Source: Planctomycetota bacterium
GTDB lineage: Bacteria > Planctomycetota > GCA-002687715 > DRQF01
Direction: 5' to 3'
DNA length: 64,000 nucleotides
Assembly (NCBI GenBank): GCA_020639295.1
Contig: JACKGY010000003.1
Location: 1-64,000 of the forward strand
This document shows positions 56,485 through 64,000 of the stretch, one piece after another (the stretch's first letter is position 1; every line of letters starts with the position of its first letter). The notes beneath the pieces are model-generated. The model did no database searches. It saw nothing but the letters and a program-made list of their open reading frames with translations, and was not told where the DNA came from. A program made the position numbers and the translations under genes.

Positions 56485-56790
56485 ACCGGCAGCCGGCGCT
56501 CCGATGCGCAGCCGGCGCTGCGCGGTCCTACCGGAGCGCCAGCCGCTCGGAGCGCCAGCTGCTCGGAGCGCCAGCTGCTGGCTGGCCTAGTCTTCTCGCC
56601 CCTTGCTCGCGGTCTCGCTCCGACGATGGTCATGCTTGGAGTCGTCGACGAATCGAACGCGATCGGCCTCTAGGCCGGCTTGGCAGCCGGCGCTCCGGAG
56701 CGCCAGCCGCTCGGAGCGCCAGCCGCTGGCTGGCCGGTATTCCTCGTCGAAAGCACTCGAACTGGGGATGTCGAGCCGGCGCTGCGCGGT
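56485..56790. repeat. Two diverged, inverted relatives of the 112-bp palindromic unit
   Basis: The intergenic gap 56478-56798 is filled with GCCGGCGCTCC, GGAGCGCCAGCCGCT and GCTGCGCGGTCC modules, in two partial copies (about 56485-56600 and 56674-56790). They match the reverse complement of the units in the array at 61303-62455. Within each, the module CGGAGCGCCAGC(C/T)GCT is locally duplicated. No gene is present. Confidence 0.75.
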
Positions 56791-56798
56791 CCGATCGA

Positions 56799-58844
56799 CT
56801 AGCGCTGATCGGCCTCGAGCCGGTCGATCGCTTCCCGGGTCGCCAGGACGATCAGCTTGTCGCCACGCTCGAGCCGATCCTCGGGGCCGGGCACGAACTT
56901 GCGGATCTCGCCGCTCCGGCTGACCCGCTGGATCGCCAGGATGCTGATGCCATAGCGCCGGCGCAGGTCGCTGGCGCCGATCGCGCTGCCGCGGAGGTTC
57001 GCCGGCACGTCGATCTGCTGGATGCGATGCTGGTCGGGCAGCTCGAGGAAGCTCAGCTCGCGGCCGTGGAGGCCCTCGTGATCGATCCGGGCCAGGAAGC
57101 GGCTGCCGCGCAGGATCTCGCGGTCCACCGCGCCGAGCAGGTCGCGCCGCGTGATCATGCCGATGAAGATCCGGTCGTCGGCATTGTCGACCACCGGCAT
57201 CCAGCCCAGATCCTGCACGCCCCAGATCTTCTCGCTGGCGCTCACCAGGGACTCGTCCTGGCAGACGAAGGGCACCTCGCGCGCCACGTCGGCGGCGATC
57301 ACCGCGGCCGAGAAGGCGGGATCGGCGAAGTCCTCGTCGCCGAGGAAGTTCTTCAGGTCGTGCAGGTCGATGGCGCCGGCGAGGCGACCGTCGTGATCCT
57401 TGACGAAGAGATAGAAGGCCCGCGTGTGCAGGAAGATCCGGATCACCTCGGTGATCGGCAGGCTCTGCGGCACGAGATTGACGTCGCGGCGGACGATGTC
57501 CTTCACCTTGAGGTTGGCGAGGGCGGTCGACTCGGGGCGGTCGTGCCACTCGATGCCGGACTCGTGCAGCTCCTCGACGTAGACCGAGCGTCGTGAGAAG
57601 AAACCGGCGCCGGCCACCGAGGTCAGGGCGACGATCATCATCGGCAGGACGAGATGCTCGTTCTGGGTCAGCTCCACCATCATGATGATCGAGAGCAGCG
57701 GCGCCCGGGTCATGCCGGCGAGGAAGCCACCCATGCCCAGGAGCGCCAGACCCGAAGACGGGATCGCCAGTTCGGGATCGACCCAGTCGGTGCCGACCGC
57801 CACCATGCCGCCGACGGCGGCTCCGCACATCAGGGCCGGCGTGAACACGCCGCCGACGCCGCCGGAGCCCACGGTCAGGTTCGTGGCCAGCATCTTGAGG
57901 AAGAACAGGGCCAGGAGGACGGTCATGGCCGGACGGGCGTCGAGGATGAAGTTCGTGCCCTCGAAGCCGTTGCCCCAGACCTCCGGGAACCAGATGCCGA
58001 GAACGCCGACGCCGAGGCCGGCGAGGCCCATGCGCCACTCGTCGCGCAGGCCGGTGCGCTTGAAGGCCTTCTTCGTCGCCCGCAGGAGCTTGAGGAAGAG
58101 CACCGAGCCGCAGCCGGTGAGCAGGCCGATCACCGGGCAGAGCAGATACTCGGGCAGGCTGTTGGGCGCGTAGAGATCGACGTCGTAGAGCGGGGCGTCG
58201 CCGAGGAGGAGGCGGGTGAGGACCGAGGACACGAAGGCCGCGACGATGGCCGGGCCGAAGACGGACATGGTGAAGGAGCCCATCACCAGCTCGACCACGA
58301 AGAGCGTCCCGGAGATCGGCGTGTTGTAGGCGCCGGCGACGCCCGCGGCCATGCCGCAGGCAACCAGGACGCGGGCGCGCTCGGGCGCGACCCGGGTGAG
58401 CCGGCCGAGGAGCGAGGCCGAGGCGGCGCCGATCTGGATGATCGGCCCCTCGCGCCCCTCCGATCCGCCACTGGAGATGACGAAGAGCGAGGACGCGCAG
58501 CGGGCCAGCGATTGCCGGAAGCTCACCGTGCGCCGACCGACCGCGACCACCTCCATGATCTGGGCGATGCCCATGGTGCCGCCGGTCCGGACGAAGCGGC
58601 GGGCGATCAGGCCGCCGATCAGGCCGCCCAGGGCCGGCAGGCCGATGCGCAGGGGGAGGGCAAGCGAGCTGGCGCCCTCGACCACGTTCTCGCTGCCCAT
58701 CACCAGCCGCGTCACCCAGGCGGTGATGGCCCGGAAGGCGATGGCTCCGGCGGCGCCCATGAGGCCCACCAGGACCGTGAGCATCAGGAACTGGTTGTGG
58801 GGATCACGCCAGAAGAGGCGACCGAATCGGCGGCGCTCGCTCAT
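56799..58844 (-). CDS. ClC-family chloride channel/transporter with CBS and TrkA-C-like domains
   Basis: 681 residues. Residues 15-430 are a ClC membrane domain with SGGSEGREGP (GREGP at 130-134; Glu132 is the gating glutamate of H+/Cl- exchangers) and LTVGSGGVGGVFTP (GxFxP). The first selectivity motif GSGIP is degenerate (GGTMGIAQI). Residues 450-590 carry two CBS domains and the last 80 a TrkA-C/RCK-like domain (FLELPDQHRIQQIDVP), suggesting control by a nucleotide or other ligand. It starts at ATG 58844. Its stop lies beside the palindromic repeat region. Confidence 0.92.
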   Translation of the reverse strand: MSERRRFGRLFWRDPHNQFLMLTVLVGLMGAAGAIAFRAITAWVTRLVMGSENVVEGASSLALPLRIGLPALGGLIGGLIARRFVRTGGTMGIAQIMEVVAVGRRTVSFRQSLARCASSLFVISSGGSEGREGPIIQIGAASASLLGRLTRVAPERARVLVACGMAAGVAGAYNTPISGTLFVVELVMGSFTMSVFGPAIVAAFVSSVLTRLLLGDAPLYDVDLYAPNSLPEYLLCPVIGLLTGCGSVLFLKLLRATKKAFKRTGLRDEWRMGLAGLGVGVLGIWFPEVWGNGFEGTNFILDARPAMTVLLALFFLKMLATNLTVGSGGVGGVFTPALMCGAAVGGMVAVGTDWVDPELAIPSSGLALLGMGGFLAGMTRAPLLSIIMMVELTQNEHLVLPMMIVALTSVAGAGFFSRRSVYVEELHESGIEWHDRPESTALANLKVKDIVRRDVNLVPQSLPITEVIRIFLHTRAFYLFVKDHDGRLAGAIDLHDLKNFLGDEDFADPAFSAAVIAADVAREVPFVCQDESLVSASEKIWGVQDLGWMPVVDNADDRIFIGMITRRDLLGAVDREILRGSRFLARIDHEGLHGRELSFLELPDQHRIQQIDVPANLRGSAIGASDLRRRYGISILAIQRVSRSGEIRKFVPGPEDRLERGDKLIVLATREAIDRLEADQR

Positions 58845-59014
58845 CCCGCGAGGTCCTCGGGGATCGGCGTGGCGACCTGGGATCGGTGCATGATGGCGGC
58901 TCGTCTCGGTTCGGGTTTCGGCGTCTCGTCCTGGCCGGCCGGCGAGGCCCGCTGCTCGAGTCTATGGTGGCACCGCCACTCTTCAAATGGCGCGTGGCCG
59001 CTTCTCGGCCGGGC

Positions 59015-60544
59015 TCAGGGCGTCGGCTGCAGATCCTTCATCTGGCCGAAGGGGACCTCTTCCTTCACGTAGCCGAGGATCTCGTCCAGGGTCGAGAATC
59101 TGTTCACCCCGGTGCTGCACTCGATGTCGCTGCCCTTGATCTGCGCCGGATGCTCGTAGCCGCAGGCGTGGGCCAGGTTCAGCAGTTCCTTGCGGAAAGA
59201 CTTCAGGTATCGGCTCATTCGCAGCGCCTTGTCGTCGACGTCGATGCCGGCCTGGAGCCAGCGGTTCTGGGTCGCGACCCCCGCGGGGCAGTGGTCGGTG
59301 TGGCACTTCTGGGCCTGGATGCAGCCGATCGCGATCATCGCCTCGCGGGCGACGTAGATCAGGTCGCAACCCATGGCGAGGGCCACCATGGCGCGATCCG
59401 GGAAGCCGAGCTTGCCGGCGCCGATCCAGACGACGCGCGAGGCCATGTCCTCCTTCTGGAAGACCTGGTAGACCCGTTGGAAGGCGATCTTGAACGGCAG
59501 GGAGACGTGGTCGGCGAAGGTGAGCGGCGCCGCCCCGGTTCCGCCCTCGCCGCCGTCGATCACGATGTAGTCGGGACCGCGACCGGTGGCCTTCATCCGG
59601 CGGGCCAGGTCTTCCCAGAAGTCGAGCTTGCCCACCGCGGACTTGATGCCCACCGGCAGGCCGGTGCGCTCGGCGATGCGCTCGACGAAGTCGATCAGGC
59701 CGTCGACGTCGTCGAACTCGGTGTGGGCGTTGGGCGAGATGCAGTCCTGACCGACCGGCACGCCGCGGATCGCGGCGATCTCGGGGGTCACCTTGGCGCC
59801 GGGGAGGATGCCGCCCTTGCCCGGCTTGGCGCCCTGGCTCAGCTTCACCTCGATCATGCGGACATTCGGCTCGGCGGCGCAGACCTCGGCCACCCGGTCG
59901 AGGTCGAAACCCTGCGGGCCGCGGGCGCCGAAGTAGCCGGTGCCGAGCTGCCAGACCACCTCCGCGCCCTGGCGATGGTAGGGGCTGAGCCCGCCCTCGC
60001 CGGTGTTGTGGTAGGCGCCGGCGTCGCGGGCGCCGCGGTTGAGGGAGCGGACCGCGCGCTCGCCCAGCGAGCCGAAGGACATGGCGGAGATGTTGACGAT
60101 CGACCGCGGCCGGAAGGGTCGGCGTCGCCGGCCTTCGCCGATCACCTTGAGGCAGGGCACCTCGGTCTTGTCGTCGCCCGGGTAGGTGGCCTTCGATTCG
60201 GGGAAGGGGAAGGCCGCCGGTTTGATGATCGGATAGCCGATCGAGTAGATCTGCTCGGCCGTGCCGAAGCCGAAGTTGGTGTTCTGGGCCTTGGCGGAGG
60301 AGTAGATCCAGGCGCGTTCGCTGCGGGAGAAAGGCAGCTCCTCACGGTCGTTCGCGACCCAGTACTGGCGCAGCTCCGGGCCGACCATCTCCAGGAAGTA
60401 GCGCAGATTGCCCACCACCGGGAAGTTGTGACGGATCGCATGGCGCCGCATGAAGAAGATGTCGCGGATCGCGATCACCACCACGAAGACGAGGAAGGCG
60501 GCCAGGAAGCTGGTCCAGGGGTGCGCGACGATCCAGGTCCACAT
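59015..60544 (-). CDS. FMN-binding glutamate-synthase-family protein, membrane-anchored
   Basis: 509 residues. An N-terminal helix (about 8-28, HPWTSFLAAFLVFVVVIAIRD) anchors a domain like the central and FMN-binding part of glutamate synthase: RSIVNISAMSFGSLGERAV, YHNTGEGGLSPYH, MIEVKLSQGAKPGKGG, IVIDGGEGGTGAAPLTF. CIQAQKCHTDHCPAG carries cysteines as in the 3Fe-4S site of the GltB family. The amidotransferase and C-terminal structural domains of GltB are absent, so it is not a full glutamate synthase; members of this short group have no proven reaction. Confidence 0.92.
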   Translation of the reverse strand: MWTWIVAHPWTSFLAAFLVFVVVIAIRDIFFMRRHAIRHNFPVVGNLRYFLEMVGPELRQYWVANDREELPFSRSERAWIYSSAKAQNTNFGFGTAEQIYSIGYPIIKPAAFPFPESKATYPGDDKTEVPCLKVIGEGRRRRPFRPRSIVNISAMSFGSLGERAVRSLNRGARDAGAYHNTGEGGLSPYHRQGAEVVWQLGTGYFGARGPQGFDLDRVAEVCAAEPNVRMIEVKLSQGAKPGKGGILPGAKVTPEIAAIRGVPVGQDCISPNAHTEFDDVDGLIDFVERIAERTGLPVGIKSAVGKLDFWEDLARRMKATGRGPDYIVIDGGEGGTGAAPLTFADHVSLPFKIAFQRVYQVFQKEDMASRVVWIGAGKLGFPDRAMVALAMGCDLIYVAREAMIAIGCIQAQKCHTDHCPAGVATQNRWLQAGIDVDDKALRMSRYLKSFRKELLNLAHACGYEHPAQIKGSDIECSTGVNRFSTLDEILGYVKEEVPFGQMKDLQPTP

Positions 60545-60740
60545 GTCTCGGCTCCTGCGCGGCGTCGGTCGGGTCAGAGGATTCGCAGGGATACCACACC
60601 AGGACTCATTAAGATAGGGCGAGCTGAGCGAAGTCCGGGGTGGCGCGGCCCGCCACTCCGCCGGCCTCGCGCGTGGAGCCGATGAACGAGGTCGGTTGGC
60701 CTGCTATCCTCCGTCGCCCCGAACCCCTTCGAGAACCAGC

Positions 60741-61280
60741 ATGAGCTTCAAGAAAGTCATCGTCACCCTTCTCGGTGTCATCTTCGTCGGCTCCGTCACG
60801 ACGCGTGTCATCCTCGACCGGTCGGAGGATCGGCCGATGGCCGAAGGGACGAGCCGGGCCCTGGGCGGTGAGAGTCTCCTGCCGCGGGGCGAGAGCCTGC
60901 TGCCGACCGGAACCGGCGGCGAGACCACACCGAACACGGGATCGGCTGGCGATGCGGAGGAAGGGAAGGGATTCATCACTCGCAGCCTGCCCTTCTTCAC
61001 CGAAGCCAGCTTCTTCGGCCTGGTGGGCTTCGCCCTCGGCTACTTCTCGCGCAAGGTGGTGAAGCTGATGCTGATCTTCATCGCCCTGATCTTCGTCGCG
61101 ATCCAGGGTCTCTCCTACGGCGGCGTCATCACCGTGGACTGGTCCCGCCTGATCGAGATCGTCAACGGCTTCATCCTGAACCTGAAGCAGAACGACACGA
61201 TCAGCGAGGTGCTTCGGGACCGGATTCCCACCGCGGGTGCCCTGGTCGCCGGCTACGCCTTCGGTTTCCGCAAGGGCTGA
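60741..61280 (+). CDS. FUN14-domain membrane protein
   Basis: 179 residues from ATG 60741. An N-terminal helix (about 4-21) is followed by a Gly/Thr-rich linker and a FUN14-like domain (about 85-179): FFTEASFFGLVGFALGYFSRKVVKLM, a second helix LIFIALIFVAIQGLSYGGVITVDW, and the ending TAGALVAGYAFGFRKG. The FUN14 family is small and membrane-embedded; its bacterial role is unknown. TATCCT at 60705-60710 could be a -10 hexamer. It is divergent from the glutamate-synthase-family gene and precedes the tandem array. Confidence 0.85.
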   Translation: MSFKKVIVTLLGVIFVGSVTTRVILDRSEDRPMAEGTSRALGGESLLPRGESLLPTGTGGETTPNTGSAGDAEEGKGFITRSLPFFTEASFFGLVGFALGYFSRKVVKLMLIFIALIFVAIQGLSYGGVITVDWSRLIEIVNGFILNLKQNDTISEVLRDRIPTAGALVAGYAFGFRKG

Positions 61281-61302
61281 ACCCGACTCGCCCGCCGGGG
61301 AA

Positions 61303-62455
61303 GGACCGCGCGGCGCCTCGGAGCGCCGGCTGCCCAGCCGGCAGGTCTTCGCATTCGAAGTTCGAAGACTCCCGGGCAAAGGAACTAGGCCAGCCAGCGG
61401 CTGGCGCTCCGGCAGGACCGCGCAGCGCCTCGGAGCGCCGGCTGCCCAGCCGGCAGGTCTTCGCATTCGAAGTTCGAAGACTCCCGGGCAAAGGAACTGG
61501 GCCAGCCAGCGGCTGGCGCTCCGGTAGGACCGCGCGGCGCCTCGGAACGCCGGCTGCCCAGCCGGCAGGTCTTCGCATTCGAAGTACGAAGACTCCCGGG
61601 CAAAGAACTGGGCCAGCCAGCGGCTGGCGCTCCGGCAGGACCGCGCGGCGCCTCGGGCGCCGGCTGCCCAGCCGGCAGGTCTTCGCATTCGAAGTACGAA
61701 GACTCCCGGGCAAAGGAACTAGGCCAGCCAGCGGCTGGCGCTCCGGCAGGACCGCGCAGCGCCTCGGAGCGCCGGCTGCCCAGCCGGCAGGTCTTCGCAT
61801 TCGAAGTACGAAGACTCCCGGGCAAAGGAACTGGGCCAGCCAGCGGCTGGCGCTCCGGCAGGACCGCGCAGCGCCTCGGAGCGCCGGCTGCCCAGCCGGC
61901 AGGTCTTCGCATTCAAGTTCAGAAGACTCCCGGGCAAAGGAACTGGGCCAGCCAGCGGCTGGCGCTCCGGCAGGACCGCGCAGGGCCTCGGAGCGCCGGC
62001 TGCCCAGCCGGCAGGTCTTCGCATTCAAAGTACGAAGACTCCCGGGCAAAGGAACTGGGCCAGCCAGCGGTTGGCGCTCCGGCAGGACCGCGCAGCGCCT
62101 CGGAGCGCCGGCTGCCCAGCCGGCAGGTCTTCGCATTCAGAGTTCCAGAAGACTCCCGGGCAAAGGAACTGGGCCAGCCAGCGGCTGGCGCTCCGGCAGG
62201 ACCGCGCAGCGCCCTCAGAGCGCCGGCTGCCCAGCCAGGCAGGTCTTCACATTCGAAGTACGAAGACTCCCGCGCAAAGGAACTAGGCCAGCCAGCGGCT
62301 GGCGCTCCGGGTGGACCGCGCAGCGCCTCGGAGCGCCGGCTGCCCAGCCGGCAGGTCTTCGCATTCGAAGTACGAAGACTCCCGGGCAAAGGAACTAGGC
62401 CAGCCAGCGGCTGGCGCTCCGGCAGGACCGCGCAGCGCCCGCTGCGCAGCCGGCT
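61303..62455. repeat. Ten-copy tandem array of a 112-bp unit of palindromes
   Basis: The landmark GTCTTCGCATTCGAAG (with variants) begins at 61345, 61457, 61569, 61679, 61791, 61903, 62015, 62127, 62243 and 62355: spacing 112 bp except 110 and 116 once each. Each unit holds several dyads: GCCGGCTG/CAGCCGGC, TCTTCG/CGAAGA, GCCAGC/GCTGGC, and GGCGCTCCG pairing with CGGAGCGCC across the GGACCGCGCAGCGCCT segment. Units differ by scattered substitutions and small indels. The region from 61281 to 62487 contains no gene; open frames across it are a by-product of the repeat. Confidence 0.9.
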
Positions 62456-62487
62456 TCGTCATCGATCAGGTGCGGGGGCGCGGGGGC

Positions 62488-63273
62488 TCAGAGATCCTCG
62501 CCGAGGCCGTACTTCTTCGGCGCGGCCTCGTAGAAGCGCATCGCCTCCGCCATGGCATCGCGCAGGTCGGCGGCGCGGTTCTCGTGGCTCGGGTGGGTCG
62601 AGGTCCACTCCGGCGGCTGGGTCGAACCCCGGCCCATGCGTTCCCAGACCTTGGGCGCCTCGTGCGGATCGTAGCCGGCCCGGGCCATGTAGCGCATGCC
62701 CATGTAGTCGGCCTCGCTCTCGTGGCCGCGGGAGAAGGGCAAGAGGACGCCGTACTGCGCCCCGGCGCCCAGCGCGCCCATGATCATCGGCTTCTGGGTC
62801 GAGTCACCCATCGACAGGTCGGCGACCTGCAGGCCGGCCTGGACGATCATCGTCTGGCTCATGCGCTGGCCGCCGTGGCGGGCGATGGCATGGCCCACCT
62901 CGTGTCCCATGACGAAGGCGAGGCCGGCCTCGCTCTCGAGCACCGGCAGGATGCCGGTGTAGACCACGATCTTGCCGCCCGGGAGGCAAAAGGCGTTGGC
63001 CTCGTTGCTCTCCACCAGGCGCACTTCCCACTGATAGGCCACTCCGGTCTGGGCGGTGATGCGGTCGGCCACGCGCTGGACGATCGCCCGCTGGCGCGAG
63101 TTCGAACTCTCGCGGGTCGAGGTCTTCACCTCGGAGTAGGCGTCGATGCCGAGCTGGAGCTCGGTCGCCTCGGGGACCACGTTGAAGCTGCGCTTGCCGG
63201 TCTCCGGATTGGTGATGCAGGCGCAGCCGAGACTCAAGAGGGCGCAGACGACGAACAGGCGGGCAGCGTTCAT
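62488..63273 (-). CDS. M48-family metalloprotease lipoprotein
   Basis: 261 residues. Lipoprotein signal (VVCALLSLGCACITNPETG; Cys17 or Cys19). Zinc motif HEVGH at 124-128 and ESEAD at 185-189, with ANAFCLPGGKIVVYTGIL and GYDPHEAPKVWERM as in M48 peptidases of the YcaL/LoiP type. It should act in the periplasm in envelope protein quality control. ATG 63273 has GGAG within the stop region of the upstream gene (4-base gap), so translation of the two is coupled. Confidence 0.93.
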   Translation of the reverse strand: MNAARLFVVCALLSLGCACITNPETGKRSFNVVPEATELQLGIDAYSEVKTSTRESSNSRQRAIVQRVADRITAQTGVAYQWEVRLVESNEANAFCLPGGKIVVYTGILPVLESEAGLAFVMGHEVGHAIARHGGQRMSQTMIVQAGLQVADLSMGDSTQKPMIMGALGAGAQYGVLLPFSRGHESEADYMGMRYMARAGYDPHEAPKVWERMGRGSTQPPEWTSTHPSHENRAADLRDAMAEAMRFYEAAPKKYGLGEDL

Positions 63274-63277
63274 GGTG

Positions 63278-64000
63278 TCACTCCTTGTCGATCGCGGGCC
63301 GGCCGGCGAGGTATTGCCCCGGCCAGTACTGATCAGGATAGCCGTAGTGGGAGGCGGCATGCAAAGTCAGGTAGGGATCGGCGAGATGCGGTCGGGCCAG
63401 CGCGCAGAGGTCGGCGCGGCCGGCGGCGATCACGGTATTGGCATGGTCGGCGCCCTGGATCGCGCCCACCGCCATGACCTTCATTCCGGTCTCGAACCGG
63501 ATCTGCTCGGCGAAGGGCACCTGGTACATGCGTCCGTAGACCGGGATCAGGTCGGCGACGTTGCCGCCCGAGGAGACGTCGATCAGGTCGACGCCACGGG
63601 CCTGGAGCGCCCGGGCGATGATCACCGAATCCTCGATGGTCTGGCCCTCGTCGCCGCCCCAGTCGGAGGCGCTGATCCGGACCGCCAGGGCGCGGTCGCG
63701 CGGCCAGACGGCGCGGACCGCCTCGAGGACCTCGAGGGGGAAGCGCATCCGGTTCTCGAGCGAGCCGCCGTAGTCGTCCGTCCGGTGGTTGCTGAGCGGC
63801 GACAAGAAGCTGGACAGCAGATAGCCGTGGGCCATGTGCAGCTCGACCAGGTCGAAGCCGGCCGCGAGGGCGAGCTCGGCCGAGCGGACGAAGGCGTCTC
63901 GGATGCGGTCCATGTCGCCTCGATCCATCGCCTTCGGTGCCGGCCAGTCGGGTCGGAAGGGGATGGCGCTCGGCCCGTAGGTCGTCCAGGCTCCCTCCTC
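63278..64000 (-). CDS. Old-yellow-enzyme-family oxidoreductase, 5' end beyond the window
   Basis: 241 codons are visible; the frame is open to the right edge, so the N-terminus is missing. The sequence is the C-terminal part of an FMN-dependent OYE/NADH:flavin oxidoreductase TIM barrel: GFDLVELHMAHGYLLSSFLSPLSN, RTDDYGGSLENRMRFPLEVL, LAVRISASDW and the closing phosphate site GADHANTVIAAGRADLCALARPHLADP. It also resembles the C-terminal reductase half of salicylyl-CoA 5-hydroxylase-type fusions; the missing part would decide. Stop at 63278, directly before the M48 gene. Confidence 0.9.
   Translation of the reverse strand, partial: EEGAWTTYGPSAIPFRPDWPAPKAMDRGDMDRIRDAFVRSAELALAAGFDLVELHMAHGYLLSSFLSPLSNHRTDDYGGSLENRMRFPLEVLEAVRAVWPRDRALAVRISASDWGGDEGQTIEDSVIIARALQARGVDLIDVSSGGNVADLIPVYGRMYQVPFAEQIRFETGMKVMAVGAIQGADHANTVIAAGRADLCALARPHLADPYLTLHAASHYGYPDQYWPGQYLAGRPAIDKE

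Noticed and set aside
61303..62455. Long open frames through the tandem array, giving proteins of repeated NAKTCRLGSRRSEALRGPAG-like sequence
   Set aside because: They exist on both strands and follow the DNA period; small indels shift the frame from unit to unit, there is no ribosome-binding site, and the palindromic DNA structure explains them.
61303..62455. CRISPR array
   Set aside because: The whole 112-bp unit is conserved, with no short repeat alternating with unique spacers, and no cas genes are present.

Overview
The window is GC-rich (roughly two thirds G+C or more) bacterial DNA, densely coded on both strands, with no rRNA, tRNA, CRISPR array, insertion sequence or phage gene that I can see. 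The gene content resembles Planctomycetota or a related deep lineage: an ECF sigma factor coupled to a giant FecR/VIT/von Willebrand/TPR protein, a Ser/Thr kinase fused to TPR repeats, secreted proteins with simple 'ASAQF' signal peptides, carboxypeptidase-regulatory-like repeat proteins, and a thioredoxin/PDZ lipoprotein with an in-frame TGA that looks like selenocysteine. The assignment to phylum is inference; no marker gene settles it.

Layout. 1-553: 3' truncated secreted protein. 834-7037: six-gene minus-strand operon with 4-14 bp overlaps (ThDP enzyme, TTC38-like TPR protein, two tiny membrane proteins, ferric-reductase/Rieske fusion, HGSNAT-like acyltransferase). 7258-8673: persulfide dioxygenase-rhodanese. 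8686-13892: divergent kinase-TPR and secreted PhoX/DUF839-like protein. 14122-15405: GNAT and a membrane-anchored unknown. 15475-24962: sigma factor and 2987-residue FecR/VIT/VWA/TPR protein. 25145-26998: cytosolic chemoreceptor and a divergent unknown. 27117-33348: pepN, alpha/beta hydrolase, aceE. 33482-34174: MarR regulator and zinc-ribbon protein. 34224-41067: secreted repeat protein, DUF1801 with a histone-H1-like tail, hemF, Nif3-like protein, metallophosphoesterase lipoprotein, di-haem peroxidase. 41148-49803: surface-glycan or glycolipid cluster (two GT39-like membrane proteins, LPG-synthase-type flippase, GT2, two paralogous GT2-like membrane proteins, Gfo/Idh/MocA oxidoreductase, FkbM methyltransferase). 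49820-52837: candidate selenoprotein followed by an MNIO (DUF692) enzyme and its probable partner. 52827-56477: MBL-fold hydrolase and a large repeat-domain protein. 56799-61280: ClC channel/transporter, FMN glutamate-synthase-family protein, FUN14 protein. 61303-62455: ten-copy, 112-bp tandem array of palindromic modules, with two diverged inverted relatives at 56485-56790. 62488-64000: M48 lipoprotein protease and a partial old-yellow-enzyme oxidoreductase.

The most notable item is the gene at 49820-51097: codon 66 is TGA in a CxxU context, the reading frame is intact on both sides, and a perfect 7-bp hairpin with a GGU loop lies 19 nt downstream, in the place where a bacterial SECIS element is expected. 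Next come the MNIO pair without a visible precursor peptide, the sigma/giant-protein pair, the repeat array, and a recurring promoter layout in which the -10 hexamer ends six bases before ATG, suggesting leaderless mRNAs.
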